NCBI GenBank assembly: GCA_947626285.1
Contig: CANQRR010000002.1
Location: 1-64,000 of the forward strand
From: an uncultured Lachnospiraceae bacterium
Lineage (GTDB): Bacteria > Bacillota > Clostridia > Lachnospirales > Lachnospiraceae
DNA length: 64,000 nt
Reading direction: 5' to 3'
A program made the position numbers and the translations under genes. Within the stretch, counting starts at the first letter, position 1. The number at the start of each line of letters is the position of its first letter. Below, in pieces: positions 26,606 through 35,187 of this stretch. The notes beneath the pieces are model-generated. The model saw nothing but the letters and a program-made list of their open reading frames with translations, ran no database searches and was not told where the DNA came from.

Positions 26606-26663
26606 GGCAGGGCATTTTCGGAAGAACTTCGCAAGGGTACTTCCGGAGCTGTCCTGTCTTTTT
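26606..26663 (+). terminator. Terminator after leuA
   Basis: GGCAGGGC...CGGAAG pairs with CTTCCG...GTCCTGTC and is followed by TTTTT. Confidence 0.75.
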
Positions 26664-26720
26664 GCATTATCATCGGAACATTCGGATGAACGACGAGAAA
26701 ATAGCCTGTTTTTTGGACAA

Positions 26721-26727
26721 TGTATAC
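26721..26727. promoter_or_regulatory. TGTATAC half of a repeated operator-like site
   Basis: ATGTATACAA, centred on palindromic GTATAC, recurs as TTGTATACTA over the -10 of the promoter 65 bp downstream. A GntR- or LacI-like operator is possible; no regulator gene is adjacent. Confidence 0.35.
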
Positions 26728-26764
26728 AAAAGAAAGAAATGTTTCCTTCTGTATAAGAATATAA

Positions 26765-26793
26765 TTGACAATAAAATGTATTAGTTGTATACT
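26765..26793 (+). promoter_or_regulatory. Strong promoter of the galactan locus
   Basis: TTGACA, 17 bp, TATACT: near-consensus sigma-A promoter. The second GTATAC palindrome (26786-26792) covers the -10, a position suited to repression. Confidence 0.8.
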
Positions 26794-26854
26794 AAATTAC
26801 GAAATATTGCGGCGCGAAAGCGCTGCGAAAAATAACATACAGGAGGTAGCATCT

Positions 26855-28111
26855 ATGAAATTAAGAAAAGCAATGGCAGTTGTTCTCTCGGCGGCAATGG
26901 CAGTCTCTTCCGCGATGGTCGTAAGCGCGGATGAGGGGCCGGTTACCCTGACGCTCTGGGGCGCTGAGGAGGATCAGACCCTGCTCGGCGAGCTGGTAGA
27001 TGAGTTCAAGGCGGCGTATCCGGATCAGGAATTTGACATTTCGATCGGCGTCGAGTCCGAGTCCACCGCGAAGGACACGATCCTCACGGACCCGGAGGCT
27101 GCTGCGGATGTGTTCGCGTTCGCGAGCGATCAGATCTTTGATCTGGTAAACGCAGGCGCTCTTCTGAATCTCGAGGACTTCGGCGAGGTCCTTCAGATGG
27201 CGGGAAAGACGCTGGACGATGTGAAGGCTGCGAACGTGGCGGGCTCTGTGGAAGCGGCTACGGTGGACGGAAGCCTGTACGCGTTTCCGCGCGCGGCAGA
27301 CAACGGATACTTCCTTTACTATGATTCCTCCGTTCTCTCCGAGGACGACATCGCATCCTGGGACAGCCTTCTGGCTGCTGCCGATGCGGCGGGCAAGAAG
27401 GTCGGCATGACCTTTGCATCCGGCTGGTACAATGCTTCCTTCTTCTACGGCGCGGGCTTCACGACCGGCCTGAATGAGGACGGCACCACGGCGATCGACT
27501 GGAACGGCACCAGCGCGGACGGTTACACGGGCGTTGACGTTGTAAAGGGCATGATCGGCATCGCATCGAGCCCGGCGTTCATGGCGATCGCGGACGGCGA
27601 CATCACGAACCAGATCGCGGGCGGACAGCTCTGTGCGGTAGTGTCCGGTACCTGGGATGCGATCGCTGCGCAGGAAGCGTTCGGCGACGGCTATGCGGCG
27701 ACCAAGCTCCCGACCTTCACGGTTGGCGATACGCAGGTGCAGCAGGGCTCTGTGGCGGGCTACAAGTTCGTCGGCGTGAACGGTTTCTCTGAGAACTCCG
27801 GATGGGCTGTGCTTCTGGCTGAGTTCATCACGAACGAGGCTTCTCAGCAGAAGTTCTTCGATCAGCGCGAGAGCGGCCCGAGCAACAACAATGTTCTGGC
27901 ATCTGACGCAGTCTCCGCGAATCTGGCGATGGCAGCGCTCGGCAAGCAGGCTGAGTTCGGCGTTGCGCAGAACGTGGGCGGCAAGTTCTGGGATCCGTCG
28001 GCTACCTTCGGCGAGATGATCGCGCAGGGCAATCTGTCCGTGGACGACGACGCGGCGATCCAGGAAGCTCTGGATACTTTGGTAGAGGGCGTCACGGCTC
28101 CGGTGGAGTAA
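26855..28111 (+). CDS. Extracellular sugar-binding protein of ABC importer (galactan locus)
   Basis: 418-residue family 1 solute-binding protein. N-terminus KLRKAMAVVLSAAMAVSS, then cleavage near VVSADEGP and the first strand VTLTLWGAEEDQ, as in maltose/galactan-type binding proteins. No lipobox Cys. The track start 26765 lies in the promoter; ATG 26855 has AGGAGGT upstream. Linked permeases are of the long MalF/GanP type and a GH53 galactanase ends the locus, so beta-1,4-galacto-oligosaccharides are the likely ligand (inference). A stem-loop separates it from the permeases. Confidence 0.92.
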   Translation: MKLRKAMAVVLSAAMAVSSAMVVSADEGPVTLTLWGAEEDQTLLGELVDEFKAAYPDQEFDISIGVESESTAKDTILTDPEAAADVFAFASDQIFDLVNAGALLNLEDFGEVLQMAGKTLDDVKAANVAGSVEAATVDGSLYAFPRAADNGYFLYYDSSVLSEDDIASWDSLLAAADAAGKKVGMTFASGWYNASFFYGAGFTTGLNEDGTTAIDWNGTSADGYTGVDVVKGMIGIASSPAFMAIADGDITNQIAGGQLCAVVSGTWDAIAAQEAFGDGYAATKLPTFTVGDTQVQQGSVAGYKFVGVNGFSENSGWAVLLAEFITNEASQQKFFDQRESGPSNNNVLASDAVSANLAMAALGKQAEFGVAQNVGGKFWDPSATFGEMIAQGNLSVDDDAAIQEALDTLVEGVTAPVE

Positions 28112-28150
28112 GAGATCATAAGTAATACGGTCTGTATGTAAAGAATAAGG

Positions 28151-28185
28151 CAGGGCTGCCGCTTATCGGGCGGCGGTCCTGTTTT
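28151..28185 (+). terminator. Stem-loop between binding protein and permeases (galactan locus)
   Basis: CAGGGCTGCCGC pairs with GCGGCGGTCCTG (12 bp, two G-U pairs), then TTTT. Likely partial terminator. Confidence 0.7.
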
Positions 28186-28276
28186 GACGCAGAGGAGCTT
28201 CCTGTGGACGACCTTTGCAGAAAATGCCGTGCGCGTGAATGTGCCGGGCATATTTTTTTAATAGTGGGAGGACTCT

Positions 28277-29734
28277 ATGGCAAGTCAGAAGAAAGGTGGG
28301 GCTATGTCCGCAGTCGGCGGCTTCTTTGGGGCGATCGGCGGGTTCTTTAAGGACTTCGGGGTCGCGTTTGCCAAAGGCGACATCTTTGTCAAGCTGTCTG
28401 TCCTGTGGATGGGTGCGGGTTATGCGCGCCGCAAACAGTACATAAAAGCGTTGATCATGACGGCGCTCGAAGCCGCGATCATCGCGTTTACCCTGACATT
28501 TGCGATGCAGTATGTGCCGAAGTTTGGCACTCTGGGAACGGTAGTGATGGAGCGTGTCTTCAACATGAAGACGATGAAGAGTGAGTTCAACGACTACGAC
28601 AACTCCTTCTCGATCCTGCTGTTCTCCCTGTTCAGCTTCGTGGTCTGGGCAGGAGCCTTTGTGATCTGGATGCGGAATGTCGTCAACGTCTACCGTCTCC
28701 AGCAGAAGGCGGAAGCGGGAGAGCATATCAATACGTTCCGCGAGGATATGCACTCCTACATTGAGGAGAAATTCCATATCACGCTGCTGACGCTTCCGGT
28801 GATCGGCATCACGGTGTTTACGTTTATCCCGATCCTGCTGCTGATCTTTGTCGCGTTCACGAACTACGACCAGCAGCACATGCCGCCGAGCGCACTGTTC
28901 ACCTGGGCAGGCTTTTCAAACTTCTTAAGCCTGTTCGGAGGCGGGCTGACGACGACGTTCAGCTACGCGTTCGTGCGCATCCTCGGCTGGACGCTCGTGT
29001 GGGCGTTCTTCGCGACGTTCACGACCTACATCGGCGGTATCCTTCTGTCTGTGCTGTTAAACAGTGCGAAGACGAGAGTGCCGAAGCTCTGGCGTACGCT
29101 GTTCATCATCACGATCGCGGTGCCGCAGTTCGTGTCGCTGCTGCTGGTGAGGAACTTCTTCTCAAACGGCGGTATCGTCAACACGATCTGCGCGAACATC
29201 GGACTGACCGGTTTCCTGCGCGACATCGGGCTCGTCTCGACGAGCTACATTCCGTTTTTGTCGGCTCCGGGCTGGGCGCACGTGATGATCATTCTGATCA
29301 ATATCTGGATTGGCGTGCCGTACCAGATGCTGATCGCGACGGGCGTTCTGATGAACCTGCCGTCCGATCAGGTGGAGAGCGCGCGCGTGGACGGCGCGAA
29401 GCCGTTCCAGATCTTTAAGAGCATCACGATGCCGTACATGCTCTTCGTGACAGGACCGGCGCTCGTGACCGATTTCGTCAAGAACATCAACAACTTCAAC
29501 GTCATCTACCTGCTGACTGAGGGCGTCTACACGACGACGAACCAGGCGATGGCGAATTCACAGGCGAAGGAGGTCGACCTTCTGGTGACCTGGCTGTTCC
29601 GATTGACGCAGGACTACTACAACTACAAGATGGCTTCGGCGATCGGTATCATCGTATTCATTATCTGTGCGGTTTTCACGCTGTTCGCGTTTAACCGCAT
29701 GATAGGAAACGGAAGAGAGGAGGATTACCAATAA
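28277..29734 (+). CDS. Sugar ABC permease, long MalF/GanP type
   Basis: 485-residue permease with an extended N-terminal region: two extra hydrophobic segments (about 55-80 and 110-135) precede the six-segment core, as in MalF/GanP permeases. The EAA loop reads VESARVDGAKPFQIFKSITMPYM. N-terminal GGFFGAIGGFF is Gly/Phe-rich and precedes a basic stretch. Start ATG follows GGGAGGACTCT. Its stop overlaps the next start by one base. Partner of the next permease; it would carry galacto- or arabinogalacto-oligosaccharides. Confidence 0.92.
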   Translation: MASQKKGGAMSAVGGFFGAIGGFFKDFGVAFAKGDIFVKLSVLWMGAGYARRKQYIKALIMTALEAAIIAFTLTFAMQYVPKFGTLGTVVMERVFNMKTMKSEFNDYDNSFSILLFSLFSFVVWAGAFVIWMRNVVNVYRLQQKAEAGEHINTFREDMHSYIEEKFHITLLTLPVIGITVFTFIPILLLIFVAFTNYDQQHMPPSALFTWAGFSNFLSLFGGGLTTTFSYAFVRILGWTLVWAFFATFTTYIGGILLSVLLNSAKTRVPKLWRTLFIITIAVPQFVSLLLVRNFFSNGGIVNTICANIGLTGFLRDIGLVSTSYIPFLSAPGWAHVMIILINIWIGVPYQMLIATGVLMNLPSDQVESARVDGAKPFQIFKSITMPYMLFVTGPALVTDFVKNINNFNVIYLLTEGVYTTTNQAMANSQAKEVDLLVTWLFRLTQDYYNYKMASAIGIIVFIICAVFTLFAFNRMIGNGREEDYQ

Positions 29735-30588
29735 TGAAAAAGATGAAAAGTAATCGTACCTCAAGCATTCTTTTGCACAATGCGCTGATCGCGGTGCTGG
29801 CGTTCATCTGGCTGATTCCGATCATCTGGCTGGTCTGCACGTCGTTCAGCGCCTATTCGGGAATGAACACAAGCACTTTTTTCCCGAAGGAGTGGAGTCT
29901 GATCCACTACCAGAAGCTGTTCCAGCCGGATACCGTACAGCAGTTCCCGCGCTGGTTCATGAACACCTTCATCATCGCGTGCTTCACGACCGTGATCTCC
30001 ACGGCGTTCGTGCTGATGGTGGCGTACGCGACCTCCGTGATGCGCTTTCCGATGAGAAAGCCCCTGATGAACATGGGCGTTATTCTGAACCTGTTCCCGG
30101 GCATGCTCTCCATGATCGCGGTGTACTTCGTATTGAAAACCTTCAACCTGACGAACAGCTACGCGGGTCTGATCATGGTCTACTCCGGGTCTGCAGGCCT
30201 TGGCTATCTGATTGCGAAAGGCTTCTTCGACACGATCCCGCGCGCGCTGTGCGAGGCGGCACGCATCGACGGCTGCAGCGAGGCGAGGATCTTCTCACAG
30301 ATCATCATTCCGATGAGCCGTCCGATCATCGTGTACACGGTCATCAGCAGTTTCCTGGGGCCATGGATGGACTTCGTGTTCGCGAAAATGATCCTGAACG
30401 CAGGTATCTCTGAGAACTATACGGTCGCGATCGGTCTGTACAAGATGCTCGACAAGAGCCTGATCAACAGCTACTTCACGATCTTCTGCTGCGGCGGCGT
30501 GCTCGTGTCGATCCCGATCTCCGTGCTGTTCTTCATCATGCAGAAGTTCTACGTGGAAGGCGTGACTGGAGGCGCGGTAAAGGGCTAA
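29734..30588 (+). CDS. Sugar ABC permease, MalG/GanQ type
   Basis: 284-residue permease, six membrane segments, EAA loop LCEAARIDGCSEARIFSQIIIPM. TAATG coupling with the previous gene, with GAGAGGAGG as ribosome binding site. Completes the importer. No ATPase gene follows, so an ATPase encoded elsewhere must energise it. Confidence 0.92.
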   Translation: MKKMKSNRTSSILLHNALIAVLAFIWLIPIIWLVCTSFSAYSGMNTSTFFPKEWSLIHYQKLFQPDTVQQFPRWFMNTFIIACFTTVISTAFVLMVAYATSVMRFPMRKPLMNMGVILNLFPGMLSMIAVYFVLKTFNLTNSYAGLIMVYSGSAGLGYLIAKGFFDTIPRALCEAARIDGCSEARIFSQIIIPMSRPIIVYTVISSFLGPWMDFVFAKMILNAGISENYTVAIGLYKMLDKSLINSYFTIFCCGGVLVSIPISVLFFIMQKFYVEGVTGGAVKG

Positions 30589-30612
30589 AGAAACAGAAAG
30601 GAAAAGACGACT

Positions 30613-32538
30613 ATGGGAGAGTTTATCCTGAATATTGTCCACCGCCCCGAGATGGTGCCGGAGTACGCGGAGAAGGTGACCGGGCACGGGCAGGCGGAGG
30701 ACATCGGGCGCAAAGCGCTGCTGACAGAGAGCCTTGACATCTTTAAGACGCAGCAGGAGTGCGCGCACAAGAACGGGCTGAAGACGACGATCGAGATGAC
30801 CTACGCCAGCCTGTTCAACGACGAGGCGGTCGCGCTGGCGAAGGAGCACCATGAAAAGTATGGGGATGAGATCGGTCTGACGCTGCTGGGGCTGCCCTGC
30901 AAGGAGTTCCGCGAGAAGTACAAGACGAAGGATTTCTGCATCTGGATGTTCTCGATGGAGGACAAGAAGGCGATCGTGCAGGATGTCTTTGAGAAATTCC
31001 GTGAGCGCTTCGGCTTTTATCCGGAGTCGACCGGATCCTACTACATGGACGCGGAGCTGATCAACTACATAAAAGAAAAATACCCGTCGGTCAAATGCGC
31101 GGTGGCGACCTGCTGGGAGGAGGGGCCGAAGGCCTACCACACCTGCAACAACAGCTGGTATACGTTTATGGACGGCGGCCCGTGGGCGCCGTGGATCCCG
31201 TCGAAGCAGAACACGCACGCGCCGGCGGCGAACGAGGCGGAGGACTCCGGTATCGTGGCGATCCCTCACTTAAGCCGTGATCTGATCGCCTGCTACGATG
31301 GCAACGGATCGAACTTCGGGACGCATCCGCAGAATGTGCTGCGCGGGATGATCTATGACACTGAGACTTGGGAGTATCCATATCTCTACAACCTGATCGA
31401 CCAGTACCGCTACCAGGAGAAGTTCAACAACGGTTACGCTTACAACATGATGTTCGTCGGCCCGGGCTGGATGAATAAGATGGGGCGCTGGGAGTCCCCG
31501 TATGAACTGCTGCTCAAGTCCTACGAGGACGGCTGCGCCTACTACGGGAAGCTCAAGAAGGAGGGCAGGCTCATCGACATGACGATGAGCGAGTTCGCCG
31601 ACTATTATCGTCAGAAGAAATCCTACACGGAGCCGGAATGCGCGCTGTGGAGGGATATCCTCTACGGGAGCAAAAAGCAGGTCTTCTGGTACTGCGATCC
31701 GTTCATGCGCGTCGGCGTAAACATGGACCAGGGCGGCGCGATCGTCGACCTGCGCCCGTACGTGGCGAAGCTCGACTGGCCGGTGGGCATCGGCACGCCG
31801 CACATTCAGGACGCGAGCTATCCGTTCCTGATCCAGGAGAAGTACCGCGCGGGCTATTTCACGCACTATGCGGGCGAGGGCACGATCCGCAGCGCGAAGA
31901 TCTGCCACGGCGGCGAGGAGGTCGACCTGTGTCTCTGCCGCACGAAGGCGCATTTCTCTGAGAACAGAAGACCGGCGGATGATGGGACGCAGGGAGCGGT
32001 GCGCACAGAGCGCGTGGCGGACGCCTGCAGCGGAAAGGATGCCGGATGTGAAGTCATCGAGCGCGTTCTGACGCTCGACCCGGTGGAGGTCGAGTTTTCT
32101 GACCTCAGCTTGACGCTTCAGACCGTGATCACGTTCACGGAGGGCAGCAGCGCGATCAAGATCGAGCGGAAGGTGCTCGAGATGAGCGATCCGTCCGCGG
32201 ACGTGACGATCAACGAATACATGGTTGGCTGCTACGGGACGACGGAGTACAGCGAGGATATGTCGAGCCTCACGCTTTCCGTACAGAAGGGCGGAGAGAC
32301 GAAGACGCTTCCCTATGAGTACAAGTGCAGGGAAATGTCCTTGAAGGACGCGGATCAGGTCAGCTGCCTGCTTCCGCCGATCGACACGCGCGTGTCCATG
32401 ACCTGCGAGGGCAGGGAGAAGGAAGGCTATTTCAAAGAGGGCTACGCGTTCAGTCCGATGTTCACGCTCGGCTATACCGGGAAACTCTGCGAGAAGGAGG
32501 TCTTTGCGACATGGCTCAATCTGGAAAAGGGAAATTGA
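30613..32538 (+). CDS. Unclassified glycan-locus enzyme-like protein (possibly DUF3863/DUF3864)
   Basis: 641 residues, no signal peptide, therefore cytoplasmic. The N-terminal two thirds look like a (beta/alpha) barrel of the polysaccharide-deacetylase or GH57-like kind: TTIEMTYASLFNDE, KYGDEIGLTLLGLP, FYPESTGSYYMDAELINYI, then CWEEGPKAYHTC and GPWAPWIPSKQNTH. The last third looks like a beta-sandwich. From memory this matches the paired DUF3863/DUF3864 families, not checked. It lies between the galacto-oligosaccharide permeases and GH53, and its 3' end overlaps a small zinc-ribbon gene. A hydrolase, lyase or deacetylase acting on imported galactan fragments is inferred; no catalytic residue can be assigned with confidence. 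Confidence 0.7.
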   Translation: MGEFILNIVHRPEMVPEYAEKVTGHGQAEDIGRKALLTESLDIFKTQQECAHKNGLKTTIEMTYASLFNDEAVALAKEHHEKYGDEIGLTLLGLPCKEFREKYKTKDFCIWMFSMEDKKAIVQDVFEKFRERFGFYPESTGSYYMDAELINYIKEKYPSVKCAVATCWEEGPKAYHTCNNSWYTFMDGGPWAPWIPSKQNTHAPAANEAEDSGIVAIPHLSRDLIACYDGNGSNFGTHPQNVLRGMIYDTETWEYPYLYNLIDQYRYQEKFNNGYAYNMMFVGPGWMNKMGRWESPYELLLKSYEDGCAYYGKLKKEGRLIDMTMSEFADYYRQKKSYTEPECALWRDILYGSKKQVFWYCDPFMRVGVNMDQGGAIVDLRPYVAKLDWPVGIGTPHIQDASYPFLIQEKYRAGYFTHYAGEGTIRSAKICHGGEEVDLCLCRTKAHFSENRRPADDGTQGAVRTERVADACSGKDAGCEVIERVLTLDPVEVEFSDLSLTLQTVITFTEGSSAIKIERKVLEMSDPSADVTINEYMVGCYGTTEYSEDMSSLTLSVQKGGETKTLPYEYKCREMSLKDADQVSCLLPPIDTRVSMTCEGREKEGYFKEGYAFSPMFTLGYTGKLCEKEVFATWLNLEKGN

Positions 32539-32741
32539 ATTATCGCTGTCCGTCCTGCTTCATGCGCGATCTGGACCTCGATATGTTCTATGACAAGGAG
32601 AAGAAAGAGTACTACTGCATCCGCTGCCAGTATCGCGGGAGCGAGGAGGATGTGCTAGCGAAGAACCAGATGGCGCGCTTCCGCTACGGCGACATGATGC
32701 GGCGCTTTGCGATGGAGGATTTCGAGAGGTTCGATGATTAA
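32511..32741 (+). CDS. Small zinc-ribbon protein
   Basis: 76 residues with two Cys pairs, CPSC and CIRC, 24 residues apart, forming a likely single zinc ribbon, followed by an Arg/Met/Phe-rich acidic tail (MMRRFAMEDFERFDD). The track shows a longer frame from 32325, but ATG 32511 has AAGGAGG 10 nt upstream. It overlaps the previous gene by 28 nt and the GH53 start by 8 nt, so it is translated as part of the operon. Possible roles are an RNA/DNA-binding or protein-interaction adaptor; function unknown. Confidence 0.7.
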   Translation: MAQSGKGKLNYRCPSCFMRDLDLDMFYDKEKKEYYCIRCQYRGSEEDVLAKNQMARFRYGDMMRRFAMEDFERFDD

Positions 32742-33894
32742 AGAGTTTATCAAGGGAATGGATCTGTCGACGCTCCTGGAGGTCGAGCGCTGCGGCGGGA
32801 AGTTTTATGATCACGGTGTGCCGGGGGACGCGATGGATATTCTGAGGAGCTACGGCATGAACCTGGTGCGCCTGCGTCTCTGGAATGATCCTTTTGATGA
32901 GAAGGGAAATTCCTACGGCGCGGGCGGAAGCGACATCGAGACGACGCTTGCCCTGGCAAAGCGCGCAAAGGAGAAGGGCGTCGGCTGGATGTTGGATTTC
33001 CACTATAGCGATTTCTGGGCGGATCCGGGCAAGCAGATCCCGCCGAAAGCGTGGCGGGGGAAGGACGCGGATCAGCTGGAAGAAGCGGTCTACGATTACA
33101 CCCGTGAGATTCTGAAGCGCTGCGCCAGGGAAGATGTTTTGCCGCAGATCGTGGCGGTGGGCAATGAGCTGTCCAACGGGCTTCTGTGGGAACAGGGAAG
33201 GACGCCGAACTACAGAAACATTGCCCGTTTCGTCAGCGCGGGCGTCCGCGCCGTGCGGGAGGCAGAGGCGGAAGCGTGTGAAAACGCGAAGAAGATCGAT
33301 CCGGCGGCGCAAGGCGGGGATGGGATTTCCGTGATGCTCCACCTGGACAACGGCGGGAACAATGCGCTGTACCGCAGCTGGTTTGACGCTTACTTCGCAA
33401 ACGGCGGCGCGGATTTTGACTGCATCGGGCTTTCCTATTATCCGTTTTGGCACGGCCCGCTTGACATGCTGCGACAAAACATGGACGACATTGCCGTGCG
33501 CTACCGGAAGGATCTGATCGTGACGGAGATCTCGATGGGTTACACGATGGAGGATTACTGCGCCTATGAGAAACTGGAGCCACAGGAGCGGAAGGGAATG
33601 GCGACCCGCCGGGAGCTGGTGGAGCAGATCGACTATCCGATGACGCCGGAAGGGCAGTTGGATTTTATGCGCGACGTCCTGCGGATCATCCGGGAGGTGC
33701 CGGAGGGCCGCGGAAAAGGCTTCTGCTACTGGGAACCTGCGTGGATCCCGGTGCCTGGGAGCGGCTGGGCGACTGAAGCGGCGTGTGCGTATATCAGGGA
33801 GAGTGGCCCGGGCGGAAACGAGTGGGCGAATCAGGCGCTGTTCGACTATGATGGGAACGCGCTCCCGGCGCTGGAGGTCATACGTGACTTCTGA
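32734..33894 (+). CDS. Arabinogalactan endo-beta-1,4-galactanase, GH53
   Basis: 386-residue GH53 enzyme. The opening FIKGMDLSTLLEVE, the acid/base Glu in VAVGNELSNGLLW, and the nucleophile Glu in LIVTEISMGY are family hallmarks, with LSYYPFWHG between them. GH53 cuts beta-1,4-galactan side chains of pectin. No signal peptide is seen although most GH53 enzymes are secreted, so this one likely acts on imported oligosaccharides. The track start is 32707; ATG 32734, overlapping the zinc-ribbon stop, gives the usual N-terminus. It defines the probable substrate of this locus. Confidence 0.93.
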   Translation: MIKEFIKGMDLSTLLEVERCGGKFYDHGVPGDAMDILRSYGMNLVRLRLWNDPFDEKGNSYGAGGSDIETTLALAKRAKEKGVGWMLDFHYSDFWADPGKQIPPKAWRGKDADQLEEAVYDYTREILKRCAREDVLPQIVAVGNELSNGLLWEQGRTPNYRNIARFVSAGVRAVREAEAEACENAKKIDPAAQGGDGISVMLHLDNGGNNALYRSWFDAYFANGGADFDCIGLSYYPFWHGPLDMLRQNMDDIAVRYRKDLIVTEISMGYTMEDYCAYEKLEPQERKGMATRRELVEQIDYPMTPEGQLDFMRDVLRIIREVPEGRGKGFCYWEPAWIPVPGSGWATEAACAYIRESGPGGNEWANQALFDYDGNALPALEVIRDF

Positions 33895-33964
33895 GACGGG
33901 GGACGATCCGTGATCCTGCGCATGGGTTATTTTTGCGTATGCCTGACTGGAGATGGAGGATGCC

Positions 33965-34750
33965 ATGAAAAACAATACGATGATGAGAAAACCGAATGTG
34001 GTCTGGAAGCTGCCTTCGATCTCGGGATTCGGGCTGAAAGTGTTTGCCTGTGTGGCGATGCTTCTCGGCAGCATCGGTTCCTCCGTCATCCAGGACGGGA
34101 TCATCCATCTGGACAGCTACACGCAGGAGGAACTGTCGCAGGCGCTGAGTGCCGACCCGCATCTGATGACGGCGGCGGGCGCCGGTTCTGTGATGCAGCT
34201 CATCAGCGGTCTGGCGATTCCGCTTTTTGCCTTCTTTGTGGTGGAAGGATTCCGCCATACTTCAGATTATCGAAAATACCTTCTGCGCGTGCTGCTGTTT
34301 TCGTTTGTGAGTGAGATCCCGTTTGACCTTGCCATGCAGCAGTCTTTTTTCGATTTCTCCGCGCAGAACGCCATGTTCGGGATTGCGATCAGCCTGCTGA
34401 TGCTCTACGTGCTGGACCTTTTCAAGGAAGGAAACGGGGCGGTGGCAGTCCTGGCGCGCATCTGCACGGTGATTGGAGCGCTGATGTGGGTCGTGCTGCT
34501 GCGCGTAAACTTCGGACCGACCACGGTGCTGCTCGCCGCGATCTTTTATCTTTTCTACGCGCGGAATGTGCTGAAGACCGTTCTGGGGCTTCTGGTCAGC
34601 GCGATTCATGTCACGGCGCCGCTGTCGTTTTATCTGATCTGGTTCTACAACGAGGAGCGGAAACATAAGGAATGGAACCTTGCGTTCTATGTTTTCTATC
34701 CGCTTCACCTTCTGGTGCTTGGCATTATCGTCAAGTTTGTCATGGCATAG
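33965..34750 (+). CDS. TraX-like membrane protein
   Basis: 261-residue integral membrane protein with about seven hydrophobic segments and the TraX-family opening LKVFACVAMLLGSIGSSVIQDG, then ISGLAIPLFAFFVVEGFRHT and FYVFYPLHLLVLGI. In plasmid systems TraX acetylates pilin; chromosomal Firmicutes copies are probably membrane acyltransferases of unknown target. The track start is 33953; ATG 33965 has a better-placed GGAGG. It stands 70 bp after GH53 and could be read through from it. Confidence 0.8.
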   Translation: MKNNTMMRKPNVVWKLPSISGFGLKVFACVAMLLGSIGSSVIQDGIIHLDSYTQEELSQALSADPHLMTAAGAGSVMQLISGLAIPLFAFFVVEGFRHTSDYRKYLLRVLLFSFVSEIPFDLAMQQSFFDFSAQNAMFGIAISLLMLYVLDLFKEGNGAVAVLARICTVIGALMWVVLLRVNFGPTTVLLAAIFYLFYARNVLKTVLGLLVSAIHVTAPLSFYLIWFYNEERKHKEWNLAFYVFYPLHLLVLGIIVKFVMA

Positions 34751-35187
34751 GGATATCTACCAGATGTACCCTGCCAGGGCAGGCCAATGTACAATATCCT
34801 GCATTTAACAATTAGGAAAAAATATTACAAAAATATTAATAATCCGACACCATATCCTGCAATTCTGCATACCATCACAAAAAATATCGAAAAATAAAGG
34901 AAAAAGCGTAGATTTTGTATCTGGCAAAATGGACAAACCGTCAGGAAGAAGTTTCAAAATATGCACAAAAACAAAACCGAAATTTGATAACTATATAGCA
35001 AATATGCACATTTTTCACATGTCGGAAAAAGTCGGCCAGATAATATATTACAAAAATATGAAAAATATATTGACACATAGTTTCAATGTTTTGTATAATG
35101 CAGATACGTTGGGAGGCAGTAAAATAAACAATAAGGGACATAAGAGGCAGATATGAAGTGATATCTACCAAAATGACAGGAGAGTTT
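34751..35187. other. AT-rich intergenic region
   Basis: About 440 bp without a convincing gene. It starts with a small hairpin (TGTAC-CCTGCC-AG-GGCAGG-GTACA) lacking a T tract and is much more AT-rich than its surroundings. A 15-nt repeat ATATTACAAAAATAT occurs at 34822 and 35045. The only clear signal is the promoter at 35070-35099. Confidence 0.6.
35070..35099 (+). promoter_or_regulatory. Promoter of the SleB-like gene
   Basis: TTGACA, 18 bp, TATAAT, both hexamers perfect, followed by an AT-rich leader of about 80 nt. Confidence 0.8.

Noticed and set aside
34929-35156. 75-codon ORF in the AT-rich spacer
   Set aside because: Lys/Asn/Ile-rich, overlaps the strong promoter at 35070-35099 and has no ribosome site; probably non-coding.
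34752-35170. Repeated GATATCTACCA at both ends of the AT-rich spacer as element ends
   Set aside because: An 11-nt repeat is expected many times by chance in 64 kb; no target duplication, inverted ends or transposase.
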